DNA from: Phormidium tanganyikae FI6-MK23
Lineage (GTDB): Bacteria; Cyanobacteriota; Cyanobacteriia; Leptolyngbyales; Leptolyngbyaceae
Direction: 5' to 3'
DNA: 64,000 nt
NCBI GenBank assembly: GCA_019359175.1
Contig: JAHHHU010000013.1
Coordinates: forward strand, 1 to 64,000
The notes beneath the pieces are model-generated. The model had not been told where the DNA came from, made no database searches, and was given only the letters and a program-made list of their open reading frames with translations. The translations under genes and the position numbers were made by a program. Numbering within the stretch: position 1 is the stretch's first letter; every line of letters starts with the position of its first letter. Shown piece after piece: positions 8,855-18,231 of the stretch.

Positions 8855-10060
8855 ATGGATACTAAGGCGTTTAAGCGATCGCTGAATAATTCTGAGAACT
8901 ATCACCGCAAAGGTTTTGGACATGGTGCGGAAGTTGCAGACGCGATGCAGTCTGAATATCAAAGCAATTTGATTCAAGAGATTCGCGATCGAGCTTACAC
9001 GCTACAACGCGGAGAAGTCACGATTCGACTGGCGCAAGCTTTCGGCTTTTGTTGGGGGGTCGAACGTGCGGTCGCAATGGCATACGAGACGCGCCAACAT
9101 TTCCCGACCGAGCGGATTTGGATTACGAATGAAATTATTCACAATCCCTCGGTAAATCAGCGATTGCGCGAAATGAATGTTCTGTTTACACCTGTGATCG
9201 ATGGGCAAAAGGATTTTTCTGGCGTAACGAAAGGCGACGTTGTGATTTTGCCTGCGTTTGGGGCGAGTGTTCAGGAAATGCAGTTTCTCAACGATCGCGG
9301 ATGTACGATCGTCGATACGACTTGCCCCTGGGTTTCTAAAGTCTGGAACACGGTCGAGAAACATAAAAAAGGGGATTACACCTCGATTATTCACGGCAAA
9401 TACAATCACGAGGAAACGCTTGCCACCAGTTCGTTTGCCGGAAAGTATTTGATTGTGCTAAATCTTGCAGAAGCGCAATACGTGGCGGACTATATTTTGA
9501 ACGGTGACGATCCCAAAGAATTCCTTTCAAAGTTCAGCAAAGCGTGTTCGGTTGGATTTGATCCAGATCGAGATTTAGTTCAGATCGGCATCGCGAATCA
9601 AACCACAATGCTCAAAGGTGAAACCGAACAAATCGGTAAATTGTTTGAACACACAATGCTGAAAAAGTATCCGCCGAATGAATTGAATCAGCATTTTCTC
9701 AGCTTCAATACCATTTGTGATGCGACCCAAGAACGCCAGGACGCAATGTTCGATTTGGTGAAAGAAAAGCTCGATTTGATGATTGTGATTGGGGGTTACA
9801 ATTCCTCAAACACAACGCACCTACAAGAAATCGCTATCGACTATAAAATCCCGTCGTATCACATCGATTGTGTTGAGCGGATTCAGTCTCGAAGCGCGAT
9901 CGAACACAAACCGCTTCATCAAGATCTTGCGATCGCGGAGAACTGGCTTCCCGATGGCGAAATCGTTGTTGGGATCACGTCGGGCGCATCCACTCCCGAT
10001 AAAGTAGTCGCGGACATCATTGAGCGAATCTTTGAACTCAAAGCGGCTGTGCCCGCATGA
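8855..10060 (+). CDS. ispH: 4-hydroxy-3-methylbut-2-enyl diphosphate reductase
   Basis: IspH (LytB) is the last MEP-pathway enzyme. It reduces HMBPP to IPP and DMAPP with a [4Fe-4S] cluster and is fed by ferredoxin in cyanobacteria. Cluster cysteines are Cys66 ([11 protein letters not shown]), Cys157 (DTTCPWVSK) and Cys288 ([12 protein letters not shown]). The 401-residue length with the N-terminal extension ([19 protein letters not shown]) is typical of the cyanobacterial and plant type, which is why ATG 8855 is preferred over 8822. The next gene starts within its stop (4-nt overlap). Confidence 0.97.
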   Translation: MDTKAFKRSLNNSENYHRKGFGHGAEVADAMQSEYQSNLIQEIRDRAYTLQRGEVTIRLAQAFGFCWGVERAVAMAYETRQHFPTERIWITNEIIHNPSVNQRLREMNVLFTPVIDGQKDFSGVTKGDVVILPAFGASVQEMQFLNDRGCTIVDTTCPWVSKVWNTVEKHKKGDYTSIIHGKYNHEETLATSSFAGKYLIVLNLAEAQYVADYILNGDDPKEFLSKFSKACSVGFDPDRDLVQIGIANQTTMLKGETEQIGKLFEHTMLKKYPPNELNQHFLSFNTICDATQERQDAMFDLVKEKLDLMIVIGGYNSSNTTHLQEIAIDYKIPSYHIDCVERIQSRSAIEHKPLHQDLAIAENWLPDGEIVVGITSGASTPDKVVADIIERIFELKAAVPA

Positions 10061-10812
10061 GAAGATTCGTTTGGGTTTTGGTTTGGATTTTGAGTTTTTG
10101 GTGTGCGAGTCCGGTTTGGGCGGGCGCATTGTCCGATCGCGTTTCTACCTTCCCCGATTGGCACAACAAACCACCCCTCGATCGAGCTTCTGACGATCTA
10201 ATTTACCCAGACTGGATCGCGGGAAGCTGGCGCGTCAAAAGCACTTTGATCGATCTCGTTGCTCCTTTAGCTCCGCAAATCGTCACACCTGGATTCGGGA
10301 GCAACCGCGCTTATGTGAATCAGCCGATCGAATTCAATGTCCGATTTGCAGAACAGCAAACCAAACGGTTTAAAGGAGTCATCGCTGATCGCGCTTTCAA
10401 CGGCTTAAACATTGCGCGAGCGTATTTAGGCGATCGTGCTGTTCTTTCTGTAAAAGTTGATCCCAGGTCTCCAAACAAGCAAATTACCCTTTTGAGAGAC
10501 GATCGCATTTTGACCTCCACGATTACTGGAAGAGCAATCGAAACGCCTGCATCAAATCGATTCATTACTAGCGAAATCTTTCAGCAAGTCTTTCGCGGCG
10601 CGAATCAACCCTATCTCAATGAAGTTGAGACAACAACTGCGTATAAGTACTTAGCAGATCAAACTTCTGCGATCGAAGCCGAGCAAATCACCGCAATCTA
10701 TCTTTCGCCGCAAGACCTGAACTACTTCAAAGCGGGAAATACGCCTGTTGCCTTATATCGCTACCGTTTAGAATTCTCACCTTTGATTGAATCGCTGAAA
10801 GTTGGTGAATGA
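10057..10812 (+). CDS. exported conserved cyanobacterial protein (possibly DUF6816)
   Basis: A 251-residue protein with a clear signal peptide ([17 protein letters not shown], residues about 4-22). The mature part begins with [12 protein letters not shown] and contains [12 protein letters not shown] and [10 protein letters not shown] recall this pattern from cyanobacterial and plastid proteins now called DUF6816, but cannot verify it. Lumenal or periplasmic location is inferred. Its start overlaps the ispH stop (ATGA), so it is expressed with ispH; a role linked to isoprenoids is not established. Confidence 0.75.
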   Translation: MRRFVWVLVWILSFWCASPVWAGALSDRVSTFPDWHNKPPLDRASDDLIYPDWIAGSWRVKSTLIDLVAPLAPQIVTPGFGSNRAYVNQPIEFNVRFAEQQTKRFKGVIADRAFNGLNIARAYLGDRAVLSVKVDPRSPNKQITLLRDDRILTSTITGRAIETPASNRFITSEIFQQVFRGANQPYLNEVETTTAYKYLADQTSAIEAEQITAIYLSPQDLNYFKAGNTPVALYRYRLEFSPLIESLKVGE

Positions 10813-11145
10813 CTAAACTTAGATTGATCAGATTTTTGTTGCAAATATTACAGATAATTGCTGCGCTCTGCCAAAGTAAACTTTGATTTCTTAAGCTGGA
10901 AAGACAAGAGTAACTTTGTTATTCTCACGATAGAGCAATGGATGAGCTGTCAACCCTTGCAGCCACCAAAATCTTTCTAGCTCTTTTCCCAAAAAACTAT
11001 TGCACGATCGTGAGTGCCGCTGAACCAATTGCAGCTCCCTCACCGTTTTAGAAATACCCGCTTTTGGCAAAGGTTGTTGGTTCTTGAGATCGACAACTCC
11101 TTTTCTGACCTCATTTTTAGAACCCACTCGATTTATTGACTAAGT
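10813..11145. other. gap with one doubtful ORF
   Basis: A 333-nt stretch between the DUF6816-like gene and the next gene. It holds one reverse-strand frame, 10891-11127, opening with GTG (78 codons, FWWLQGLTAHPLLYRE near the end). The frame has no recognised family and no clear ribosome-binding site, so I do not call it a gene. I see no RNA structure or repeat in this stretch. Confidence 0.3.
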
Positions 11146-11463
11146 ATGAATCACTATTGCGAACAATGGATTGCGGATTGGTGTCAGACGAACGGCTGGA
11201 CAGATTGGTTTCAAGAACGATCGGACTATTGGGCATTTCCGCCAAATTCCGTGATGCCTGTGCCGATTCCTTCGTCTGTCTTGATCTCGATCAAAGCCGA
11301 AAAGGGCTTAAGTAATCATGAGCGCATCTGGAGTCTGGGCGCGATCGCAGGAACCGGAATTGCTGCCGTTTGGGGCTATGCTGCCGCTTCTCCGATGCCT
11401 TTGATGCTGGCGTTTGTTGCTTGCGCGATCGTTTTTGCTCGATTGGATTCTGAAGAAATTTAG
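11146..11463 (+). CDS. small membrane protein of unknown function
   Basis: A 105-residue protein. The N-terminal 55 residues are soluble and Trp-rich (CEQWIADWCQTNGWTDWF; PPNSVMPVPIP), followed by two hydrophobic helices (IWSLGAIAGTGIAAVWGYA and LMLAFVACAIVFA). It resembles conserved cyanobacterial proteins of the same size that have no assigned function. It is probably membrane-bound through the C-terminal hairpin. Confidence 0.65.
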   Translation: MNHYCEQWIADWCQTNGWTDWFQERSDYWAFPPNSVMPVPIPSSVLISIKAEKGLSNHERIWSLGAIAGTGIAAVWGYAAASPMPLMLAFVACAIVFARLDSEEI

Positions 11464-11582
11464 CACGTTACTCGATTCGATGAAAGCTGGAGGCAGTAAG
11501 CTTCCAGCTTTTTGCATGGTGAATTTTCAGATTGGCGATCGTAGTTCTTGAATGATCGAATGTAAACGAGATTGCTGAACGT

Positions 11583-11986
11583 TTAAGACTGTTGTGGAAT
11601 GAAGATTCGCCTTGCACCTTGATAGGTATCAATATCAAGCACGATTTCAATTAGGCTCTCAACACATCGCCCCCGATATTCGGGGTCATTCAAAAGCCGA
11701 TCAGGATTGCTCACAGTGATTACAGGCAAAGCTTCTGGAGTTTTTCTTCACGCATCACCTGCTCTAGTGAGTCTTTCCCTTTCACGCTGCGATTGGCAGT
11801 CAGCAAAATCATCTGATTCTTCTGAGCGAGTCGCCAAACCATCCTATCGTCGCTGTTAATTGACAAGTCCATTTCTACAAACGTGACAAACTGAATCGGA
11901 ACAACATCAAGCCAGCCCTGACTTGCGATCACACCCAAGAAAACTAGGGCATGACCTTTGAGATTGTGATCGATCAGAAAAATCAT
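11583..11986 (-). pseudogene. DUF5615 PIN-like toxin, frameshifted
   Basis: From ATG 11986 the frame reads MIFLIDHNLKGHAL and then a SINSDDRMVWRLAQ/ILLTANR core typical of DUF5615 PIN-like proteins paired with DUF433. After MREE it runs into KLQKLCL-stop at 11720. The other frame continues the family sequence without a gap (TPEALPVITV, NPDRLLNDPEYRGRCVESL, ending FIPQQS) to a TAA at 11583-11585. Restoring one base in the A5 run at 11741-11745 (reverse strand) joins the two parts into about 134 residues. The conserved C-terminal half is therefore lost in translation unless slippage occurs. The start overlaps the DUF433 stop (ATGA). Confidence 0.85.
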
Positions 11987-12357
11987 ACCTTGAACTTGCG
12001 ATGTTCTTTAGCTGCTCGAAGCTTCTCCCAAGCAGCTTCAGTTCCAGGCTTGGGTAATTGCGCGGCACTTCGTGCAACTCGATCGCGATTTTGCTCTTCG
12101 TAGTATTGTCGAAGTTTTTCAGTCTCCTGGAGAACTTGCTGGTACTCAGCTTCCACATCTGAGCGATGAGCCTCAATATAAACCAAAGCGGTATTAACTT
12201 GCTCCTCGGTCAGATCAAATAATCCCTGAATAAACTTAGGCGGATATTGAGCCGTCACATAGTCCATCACGTCATAGAGGGTGATGCGTGTGCCTGCGAT
12301 AGTTAATCCTCGTTCTGTGCGAACAATCGCGCTCCTTTCTTTGGATGCTGGACTCAT
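11983..12357 (-). CDS. DUF433-domain antitoxin-like protein
   Basis: A 124-residue protein with an N-terminal DUF433 helix-turn-helix-like domain: RTERGLTIAGTRITLYDVMDYV, then PPKFIQGLFDLTEEQVNTALVYI. A long charged helix follows (YQQVLQETEKLRQYYEEQ), presumably for binding the partner. DUF433 proteins are VapB-like partners of DUF5615 PIN-like proteins, and here the DUF5615 gene overlaps the stop by 4 nt. The antitoxin frame is intact while its partner is frameshifted. Confidence 0.85.
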   Translation of the reverse strand: MSPASKERSAIVRTERGLTIAGTRITLYDVMDYVTAQYPPKFIQGLFDLTEEQVNTALVYIEAHRSDVEAEYQQVLQETEKLRQYYEEQNRDRVARSAAQLPKPGTEAAWEKLRAAKEHRKFKV

Positions 12358-12444
12358 ATCGACCCTTCCTAAAGTCTGCCCTCATATTACCTCACAGAAG
12401 AAAGCATGATGAGTGATGTCCACCCCGAACCGAGTAACCGTACA

Positions 12445-13932
12445 TTACGACCTGACGCGACTGTAACACGCAGTCATCGATCGAAGTTTTTCTGCAAGTT
12501 CATCTGTCAGTAGGTCAGAGCTTGTGTACCGCCAACGCCAATTTCCCGCGTATTGACTCGGATCATTCATTCGCGATCGACCATCCAGTCCAAGAATGTC
12601 TTGCAGCGCTGGAATCGCCCAAACTGATACCGATGCAAACGCCATTCGCACGAGTGCCCAATGAATGTTTGACTCGTTGGGAGTGTAGCCGATGTACTGG
12701 GCGAAGAATTCTTTCTCATGGGCTGATGCAGTGTTCCACCAACCGATCGCAGTATCGTTATCGTGGGTTCCAGGATAGACAATGCTGTTTTGAACAGAGT
12801 GATGCGGTAAATGAGTGTTGCTAGCATCATCACTAAAGGCGAACTGTAAGATCTTCATACCAGGAAAATTAAAGCGATCGCGTAGTTCTTCAACTTCGGG
12901 TGTAATGATCCCAAGGTCTTCCGCTAAGACTGGCAATTGACCTAAACGCTCTTCCAATGTTTCAAAGAATTCGGCTCCCGGAGCTTCGATCCATTCTCCA
13001 TTGATCGCAGTTTCTTCGCCTGCTGGAACTTGCCAATACGCTTGGAATCCGCGAAAGTGATCGACTCGAACAACATCGACGTATTGCAATGTCGTTTGAA
13101 AGCGCTGAATCCACCATTCATAGTTACTTTTCTGAAGTTGATCCCAGTCGTACACAGGATTACCCCAAAGCTGTCCAGTGGCGCTGAAATAGTCGGGAGG
13201 AACGCCTGCGATAAAGGTCGGATCAAAGGTTTCTCGATCGAGCTTAAAGATCTCTGGATTTGCCCATACATCTGCACTGTTATGGCAAACATAGATTGAA
13301 ATATCACCAATGATCTGAATGCTCTTAGAGTTTGCGTACTGGCGCAATTTCATCCATTGCTGAAAGAACTTGAATTGCAGAAATTGATGAAATTGAATTT
13401 CGGTCTTTAATGTTTGAGAAACAGCTTCAACTGCATCGGGATCACGTCTTGCGATATTTGAGTCCCATTGGTTCCAGTTCTTTCCGGGATTAGCTTCAAG
13501 CAGCGCCATGAACAATGCAAAATCATCGAGCCATTGTGTTTGTTCTTGGCAGAATTGATCAAAATCAGGCTCAGGTTGAAAGCGATCGAATGCTAATTTC
13601 AGCAGTTTCGTTTTGTAAGGGATTACTCGATCGAATTCCACTCGTTCTAGTCCGCCTTCCAATGGAATTAGTTCATCTGGCTTTAGCAATCCTTCTTCTG
13701 CAAGCTGTTCTAAGCTGATCATCAAAGGATTTCCAGCAAACACACTAAAATTCATCGTGTAGGGCGAATGTTCGTAGCCTGTCGGAGCTAATGGCAGAAT
13801 TTGCCAAAGAGTTTGACCGCTTTTTGCTAGAAAATCGACAAATTCGTAAGCTGATCGTCCCAAGTCCCCGATTCCAAATTGGCTTGGTAAACTGGTCGGA
13901 TGTAGAAGAATCCCGCTCGATCGCTGAAACAT
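12445..13932 (-). CDS. malQ: 4-alpha-glucanotransferase
   Basis: Amylomaltase (GH77) transfers maltosyl or longer glucan units between malto-oligosaccharides in the cytoplasm, for glycogen breakdown and remodelling. The start at 13932 (MFQRSSGILLHPTSLP) gives 495 residues, the family norm; the open frame to 14019 would add 29 unrelated residues. Visible signatures are GILLHPTSLPSQFGIGDLG, VRVDHFRGF (catalytic Asp region), LAEDLGIITPEV (catalytic Glu/Asp region) and YPGTHDNDTAIGW. It is transcribed divergently from the trehalose synthase-maltokinase gene with 182 nt between starts. Confidence 0.96.
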   Translation of the reverse strand: MFQRSSGILLHPTSLPSQFGIGDLGRSAYEFVDFLAKSGQTLWQILPLAPTGYEHSPYTMNFSVFAGNPLMISLEQLAEEGLLKPDELIPLEGGLERVEFDRVIPYKTKLLKLAFDRFQPEPDFDQFCQEQTQWLDDFALFMALLEANPGKNWNQWDSNIARRDPDAVEAVSQTLKTEIQFHQFLQFKFFQQWMKLRQYANSKSIQIIGDISIYVCHNSADVWANPEIFKLDRETFDPTFIAGVPPDYFSATGQLWGNPVYDWDQLQKSNYEWWIQRFQTTLQYVDVVRVDHFRGFQAYWQVPAGEETAINGEWIEAPGAEFFETLEERLGQLPVLAEDLGIITPEVEELRDRFNFPGMKILQFAFSDDASNTHLPHHSVQNSIVYPGTHDNDTAIGWWNTASAHEKEFFAQYIGYTPNESNIHWALVRMAFASVSVWAIPALQDILGLDGRSRMNDPSQYAGNWRWRYTSSDLLTDELAEKLRSMTACYSRVRS

Positions 13933-14114
13933 CACCCAAACTTCTCCACGCTTATCACCGCTGCACTCTACTTTAATTTGACAGTAACAGCATGAATCCA
14001 AAGACAGAATTTCAATCACAAACGCAAATTGTAAACAATCAGTCTTAGGATCATGACGAAAATAACCCAGATCAACTAGCGTAATACCGTAATTTCAGCA
14101 ACTCAATCAGGACG

Positions 14115-17100
14115 ATGATGCAATCCTCACCGCTCAACGCCGATCCCCAATGGTACAAAGATGCAATTATCTACGAAGTTCCAGTTCGTGCTTTTTCGGA
14201 TAGTAACGGTGATGGGATTGGGGATTTTTGCGGCTTAACTGAGAAACTGGACTATCTGCAAAATTTAGGGGTAACGGCACTTTGGATACTGCCATTCTTC
14301 CCATCTCCGTTGCGTGATGATGGCTATGACATTTCAGACTATACGAGCGTCAATCCGATCTATGGTTCGATCGAGGATTTTCAAACCTTTCTAGAAGCCG
14401 CACACGCACGCGGAATTCGTGTGATTATCGAGCTAATCATCAATCATACTTCTGATCAACATCCTTGGTTCCAACGTGCTCGACGTGCCCCGGAAGGCTC
14501 AGTAGAACGGGAATTCTATGTTTGGAGCAACACCCCTGAAAAGTATCAAGAAGCGCGGATTATCTTTCAGGATTTTGAAGTCTCTAACTGGACGTGGGAC
14601 GCGATCGCAAAATCTTATTTCTGGCATCGCTTCTACTCGCATCAGCCTGATCTAAACTACGACAATCTGGCGGTACAAGAGGCAGTGTTTGAGGTCTTAG
14701 ATTTTTGGCTAAAAATGGGTGTCGATGGCTTGCGAATGGATGCAGTTCCTTACCTTTATGAGCGAGAAGGTACAAACTGTGAGAACTTACCGGAAACTCA
14801 TGAGTTTTTGAAGAAACTGCGTCAGCGCGTCGAGGAGAACTATCCTGAATGTATGTTGCTAGCGGAAGCAAATCAGTGGCCCGAAGATGCTGTGGCTTAC
14901 TATGGTGATGGCGATGAATGTCATATGAACTTTCACTTTCCATTGATGCCCCGATTGTTCATGTCGGTGCGAATGGAAGATAGTTTTCCAATTAGCGACA
15001 TTCTGCAACAAACACCAACGATTCCAGAAAACTGTCAGTGGGGTATCTTCCTACGAAACCATGATGAATTGACGCTGGAAATGGTTACAGATGAAGACCG
15101 AGACTATATGTATCGGGTGTATGCTCAGGACAAGGATATGCGGGTGAATCTGGGCATTCGCCGACGATTAGCACCATTGCTCGGAAACGATCGACGACAA
15201 ATCGAACTATTAAACAGCCTCTTACTTGCATTGCCCGGAACGCCAGTGTTGTATTACGGTGATGAGATTGGCATGGGTGATAATGTCTATGTGGGCGATC
15301 GTAATGGGGTGAGAACTCCGATGCAGTGGAGCGACGATCGCAATGCTGGATTTAGTCGCGCCAATCCCCAGAAGCTTTATCTACCGCTGATTGTAGATTC
15401 TGAGTACAACTATACAACGGTGAATATCGAAGCTCAACGATCGAATCCCAATTCACTGTTGAATGCAATGCGACGGTTGATTGCGACTCGAAAACGATTT
15501 CAAGCATTCGGACGGGGTGAGTTTCAGCTATTGCACCCAGAAAATCGTAAAGTTCTAGCATTCACGCGCGTCTACAAAGATGAATGTATTTTAGTCGTTG
15601 CGAATCTATCTCGATTTGTACAAACAGTTGAGTTGGATCTTTCTGCTTTTTCGGGTTCTGTTCCAGTTGAAATGTTTGGGCGAACCGAGTTTCCAGCGGT
15701 TCAAGATGCGCCTTATTTTCTCAGTTTAGGAGCTTATGCGTTCTACTGGTTTAGTCTAAAACCACAGGAAGTTGAAACAATTATAGAATCACAATTGCCA
15801 ACAATCAAACTTGCAGGGGATTGGCAAACAGCATTTACTCGATCAGCAAACAAAGCAACATTAGAAACAATCCTCTCAAATCATTTGATGCGACACGGAT
15901 GGTTCCGAGCAAGAACACGATCGATTCAATCCACTCAGATTGTTGAGTCGATCACCATCCCTTACCAAACCAATGAAGCTCAAATGGTATGGCTGCAAGT
16001 GAACTATCTTCAAGGACAGCCCGAAACTTACATTGTGATTGTGGCTCATGCAAATCGTGACAGTGATCTTCCGAATGAGTCTCTTATTGCTCAGATTGAA
16101 GGAGATGGAGTGTTATTTGAAGCCGTTGCTGATTCTGCATTTCTCGTTGGACTGCTTGAAAAATTCTCAAATGACGATCGCTATTCTGGACAATTCGGAC
16201 AACTCATCGCGACCGCTATTGATCAATTCCCGTCGCTTGAAGCCAGCATTCTCAAAGGCGAACATAACAATACATCCATTCTCTACGGTGAGTCCGTTAA
16301 AACGAACGCCGAAGCAACTCTAATTCTCAAACTGCTCCGTATTGTTGAAGAAGGAATCAATCCAGAGCTTGAAATGCGGCAATTTCTACAATCACGATTC
16401 ACACAAGTTCCTGCAATTGTGGGCACGATTAACTATCAAGTTCCTGGAAAACCACCTTCGACGATCGCAATTCTGCAAGAGTTCATTTCAGACGCGCGAA
16501 ACACTTGGGAATATACGCTAGATAACCTTCGCACTTACTTTGATTCGGCGATGACCTCTGAAGCTGAAGTTCCTGCAACACAAGAAGACATTCCCAATTT
16601 TGCTCAAACTGCGCTCGGAACTTATCTTGTAAACATTCAACTGCTCGGACAACGAACTGCCGAATTGCATCTTGCATTGGCATCTGATCACGAGAATCCT
16701 GACTTCAAGCCAGAACCATTCACCTCTCTATATCAGCGATCGATTTACCAATACGCCCGCAATCTAACCGGGCAAGTCTTCCTTGCATTGCGAAACGAAC
16801 TTCATCGAATTGATGATCCGCTACTCGCGCGAGAAGTTTTAGAGCGATACCAGCCTTGTTTAGATCGCTTCCGTGACATCGTCGATCACAAGATTACTGC
16901 GATGCGGACTCGATATCATGGAGACTATCATCTTGGGCAAGTGCTTTACACTGGAAAGGACTTTGTTCTGATTGATTTCGAGGGAAATGCTTCGCGCAGT
17001 TTAAGCGATCGACGAATGAAGCGTTCTCCGTTGCGCGATGTTGCCGGAATGCTGCAATCGTTTCATGATGCCAGTGCGATCGCATTAAACAATGAGATGA

Positions 17101-17381
17101 ACAATGCAAAATTCGCACCAGAGCAATTAGAGAAAATGAAGCAGTGGGCACAGGTTTGGAAACATTGGGTCAGTACTGCGTTTTTGAATGCTTATCTTGA
17201 AGTGGCGCAGCAAGATGGCTTTTTGCCACAGAATGCTGAGGAGTTACAGCGATTGTTGGATCATTACTCATTAGAGAAAGCTGTCTTTGATCTAGGGAAG
17301 GCATTAAGCGATCGTTCTTCTAATCTTGAGATTGCCATGCTGAGAATCCTTGAACTCTGCTCTGGCGAGAACTTTCATTAA
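14115..17381 (+). CDS. treS: trehalose synthase-maltokinase fusion
   Basis: A 1088-residue bifunctional enzyme. Residues 1 to about 550 form a GH13 trehalose synthase (maltose-trehalose interconversion): YKDAIIYEVPVRAF, nucleophile Asp209 (LRMDAVPY), acid/base Glu251 (LLAEANQWP) and Asp317 (RNHDELTLE). Residues about 560-1088 are a maltokinase (Mak/Pep2) with a kinase-like HGDYHLGQVL catalytic loop and LIDFEGNASRSL metal-binding segment. It makes maltose-1-phosphate, the GlgE substrate, though no GlgE is encoded here. The divergent malQ gene supports a role in alpha-glucan turnover and osmolyte balance. Confidence 0.95.
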   Translation: MMQSSPLNADPQWYKDAIIYEVPVRAFSDSNGDGIGDFCGLTEKLDYLQNLGVTALWILPFFPSPLRDDGYDISDYTSVNPIYGSIEDFQTFLEAAHARGIRVIIELIINHTSDQHPWFQRARRAPEGSVEREFYVWSNTPEKYQEARIIFQDFEVSNWTWDAIAKSYFWHRFYSHQPDLNYDNLAVQEAVFEVLDFWLKMGVDGLRMDAVPYLYEREGTNCENLPETHEFLKKLRQRVEENYPECMLLAEANQWPEDAVAYYGDGDECHMNFHFPLMPRLFMSVRMEDSFPISDILQQTPTIPENCQWGIFLRNHDELTLEMVTDEDRDYMYRVYAQDKDMRVNLGIRRRLAPLLGNDRRQIELLNSLLLALPGTPVLYYGDEIGMGDNVYVGDRNGVRTPMQWSDDRNAGFSRANPQKLYLPLIVDSEYNYTTVNIEAQRSNPNSLLNAMRRLIATRKRFQAFGRGEFQLLHPENRKVLAFTRVYKDECILVVANLSRFVQTVELDLSAFSGSVPVEMFGRTEFPAVQDAPYFLSLGAYAFYWFSLKPQEVETIIESQLPTIKLAGDWQTAFTRSANKATLETILSNHLMRHGWFRARTRSIQSTQIVESITIPYQTNEAQMVWLQVNYLQGQPETYIVIVAHANRDSDLPNESLIAQIEGDGVLFEAVADSAFLVGLLEKFSNDDRYSGQFGQLIATAIDQFPSLEASILKGEHNNTSILYGESVKTNAEATLILKLLRIVEEGINPELEMRQFLQSRFTQVPAIVGTINYQVPGKPPSTIAILQEFISDARNTWEYTLDNLRTYFDSAMTSEAEVPATQEDIPNFAQTALGTYLVNIQLLGQRTAELHLALASDHENPDFKPEPFTSLYQRSIYQYARNLTGQVFLALRNELHRIDDPLLAREVLERYQPCLDRFRDIVDHKITAMRTRYHGDYHLGQVLYTGKDFVLIDFEGNASRSLSDRRMKRSPLRDVAGMLQSFHDASAIALNNEMNNAKFAPEQLEKMKQWAQVWKHWVSTAFLNAYLEVAQQDGFLPQNAEELQRLLDHYSLEKAVFDLGKALSDRSSNLEIAMLRILELCSGENFH

Positions 17382-17582
17382 GCGCAATCGACAAAGAGAA
17401 GCGCGGCTGGAATGTCTTCGCGCTCTAAATCTTCATAGTCTGCCAAGATTTCTTCGATCGTCATCCCCGCGTTGAGCAGTTCTAGAAGAAACTCGACCGG
17501 GTAGCGCAAGCCCCGGAATGCGGGGCTTACTGTGGCAGATATTAATATCGTGGGTGATTCGTTGAAGTAAGTTCGTTTCCAT
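17378..17582 (-). pseudogene. DUF433-family antitoxin gene, frameshifted
   Basis: ATG 17582 opens METNLLQRITHDINICHSKPRI, the usual start of short DUF433 proteins. One base too many in the following G/C-rich run (about 17512-17516) shifts the frame. The family sequence resumes in the next frame as GLRYPVEFLLELLNAGMTIEEILADYEDL and ends FVDCA-TAA at 17378-17380, overlapping the treS-mak stop. Without correction the translated product is only about 50 residues with an unrelated tail. No toxin partner frame is adjacent. The frameshift sits in a perfect hairpin (17508-17528). Confidence 0.8.
17508..17528. repeat. perfect 8-bp hairpin inside the DUF433 pseudogene
   Basis: AAGCCCCG and CGGGGCTT flank a 5-nt loop. 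The stem covers the codons where the reading frame breaks. It may simply be coding sequence that became palindromic through the inserted base, or a small palindromic insertion hot spot. Confidence 0.6.
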
Positions 17583-17651
17583 AAGATCTACGATCGCATT
17601 TCTCCCATTATCCGCGCTCGCGCATTTTCCGTAGATTCGGATCGCGAGCGT

Positions 17652-17936
17652 TCAAGATTCAGATTCTTCAATGAGTAGAACGATGCGGTGACTTCCAGGA
17701 GTAATATCGGAAGGGAGTTGAATCGTGAGGGTGTGATCTTCGGATACGATCGAGGAAACTTCGATCGTTTTAATCTTGACTTCTCGACCCCGATTTTCAG
17801 TGTCGATCGTAACGCTCATATCTGTTCTTTGTTGCGAGGATTTCCGCCTGACTGCTTTGCTAAAGTTGTATTCATCTAGCATTTCTGTTTCTTCGACAGT
17901 CTCATGGTTGTAGTTGGGTTTAGAGTCCTGATTCAT
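17652..17936 (-). CDS. small antitoxin-like protein
   Basis: A 94-residue acidic protein from ATG 17936; the open frame extends to 18140 but that extension is made of the inverted repeat. It carries LDEYNFSKAVRRKSS, a motif resembling the DEYDFSxAxRGK segment near the N-terminus of many small cyanobacterial antitoxin-like proteins, then SVTIDTENRGREV and a strand-rich C-terminus (HTLTIQLPSDITPGSHRIVLLIEE). No toxin gene is adjacent. The family is not identified with confidence. Confidence 0.55.
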   Translation of the reverse strand: MNQDSKPNYNHETVEETEMLDEYNFSKAVRRKSSQQRTDMSVTIDTENRGREVKIKTIEVSSIVSEDHTLTIQLPSDITPGSHRIVLLIEESES

Positions 17937-17981
17937 AAATTCGTCTCTCTTGTTTAGTTGCAGGTCGGGCACTGATAATAC

Positions 17982-18072
17982 GGGTAGTGGTCTAGACCTG
18001 TGGATATCCTCGCTGCAATCCTCACTGCTGATGGGTTCCGTAAACCTGATCCACAGGTCTAGACCACTACCC
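17982..18072. repeat. 24-bp perfect inverted repeat, MITE-like
   Basis: The left arm (17982-18005, beginning GGGTAGTGGTCTAGACC) and right arm (18049-18072, its exact reverse complement) flank 43 nt. The arms contain the palindrome GGTCTAGACC. No coding capacity and no obvious target duplication at the edges. It lies between the small antitoxin-like gene and the psb30 terminator and reads as a dispersed palindromic element or a long hairpin. Confidence 0.8.
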
Positions 18073-18150
18073 TGTTTGCCTTTCAATTCAACGCCTGCCA
18101 TGCCGCCAACAAATAATTTGTTATCCGACAACAACAACACTAATGAAAAA

Positions 18151-18175
18151 GCCCGATCGCCGAAACGATCGAGCC
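18151..18175 (-). terminator. intrinsic terminator of psb30
   Basis: On the reverse strand GCTCGATCG pairs with CGATCGGGC (one mismatch) around a 6-nt loop and is followed by TTTTT. It lies about 57 nt past the psb30 stop. Confidence 0.65.
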
Positions 18176-18231
18176 TTGGAGCTACTCTCTCTTAAACCTG
18201 ATAAAACTTTTAGTGTCACACTCTCGGAGAC

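Noticed and set aside
9002-9409. 135-residue reverse ORF inside ispH
   Set aside because: Shadow of ispH codons; no family resemblance and no independent start signal.
10891-11127. 78-codon reverse ORF with GTG start
   Set aside because: No recognised family, no clear ribosome-binding site; reported only as part of the gap description.
11738-11749. Programmed -1 frameshift to rescue the DUF5615 toxin
   Set aside because: The reverse-strand sequence GAAGAAAAACTC is not a proper X-XXY-YYZ heptamer in the zero frame, since slipping GAA back by one gives AGA. No downstream stimulatory stem is obvious, so a plain base loss is the simpler account.
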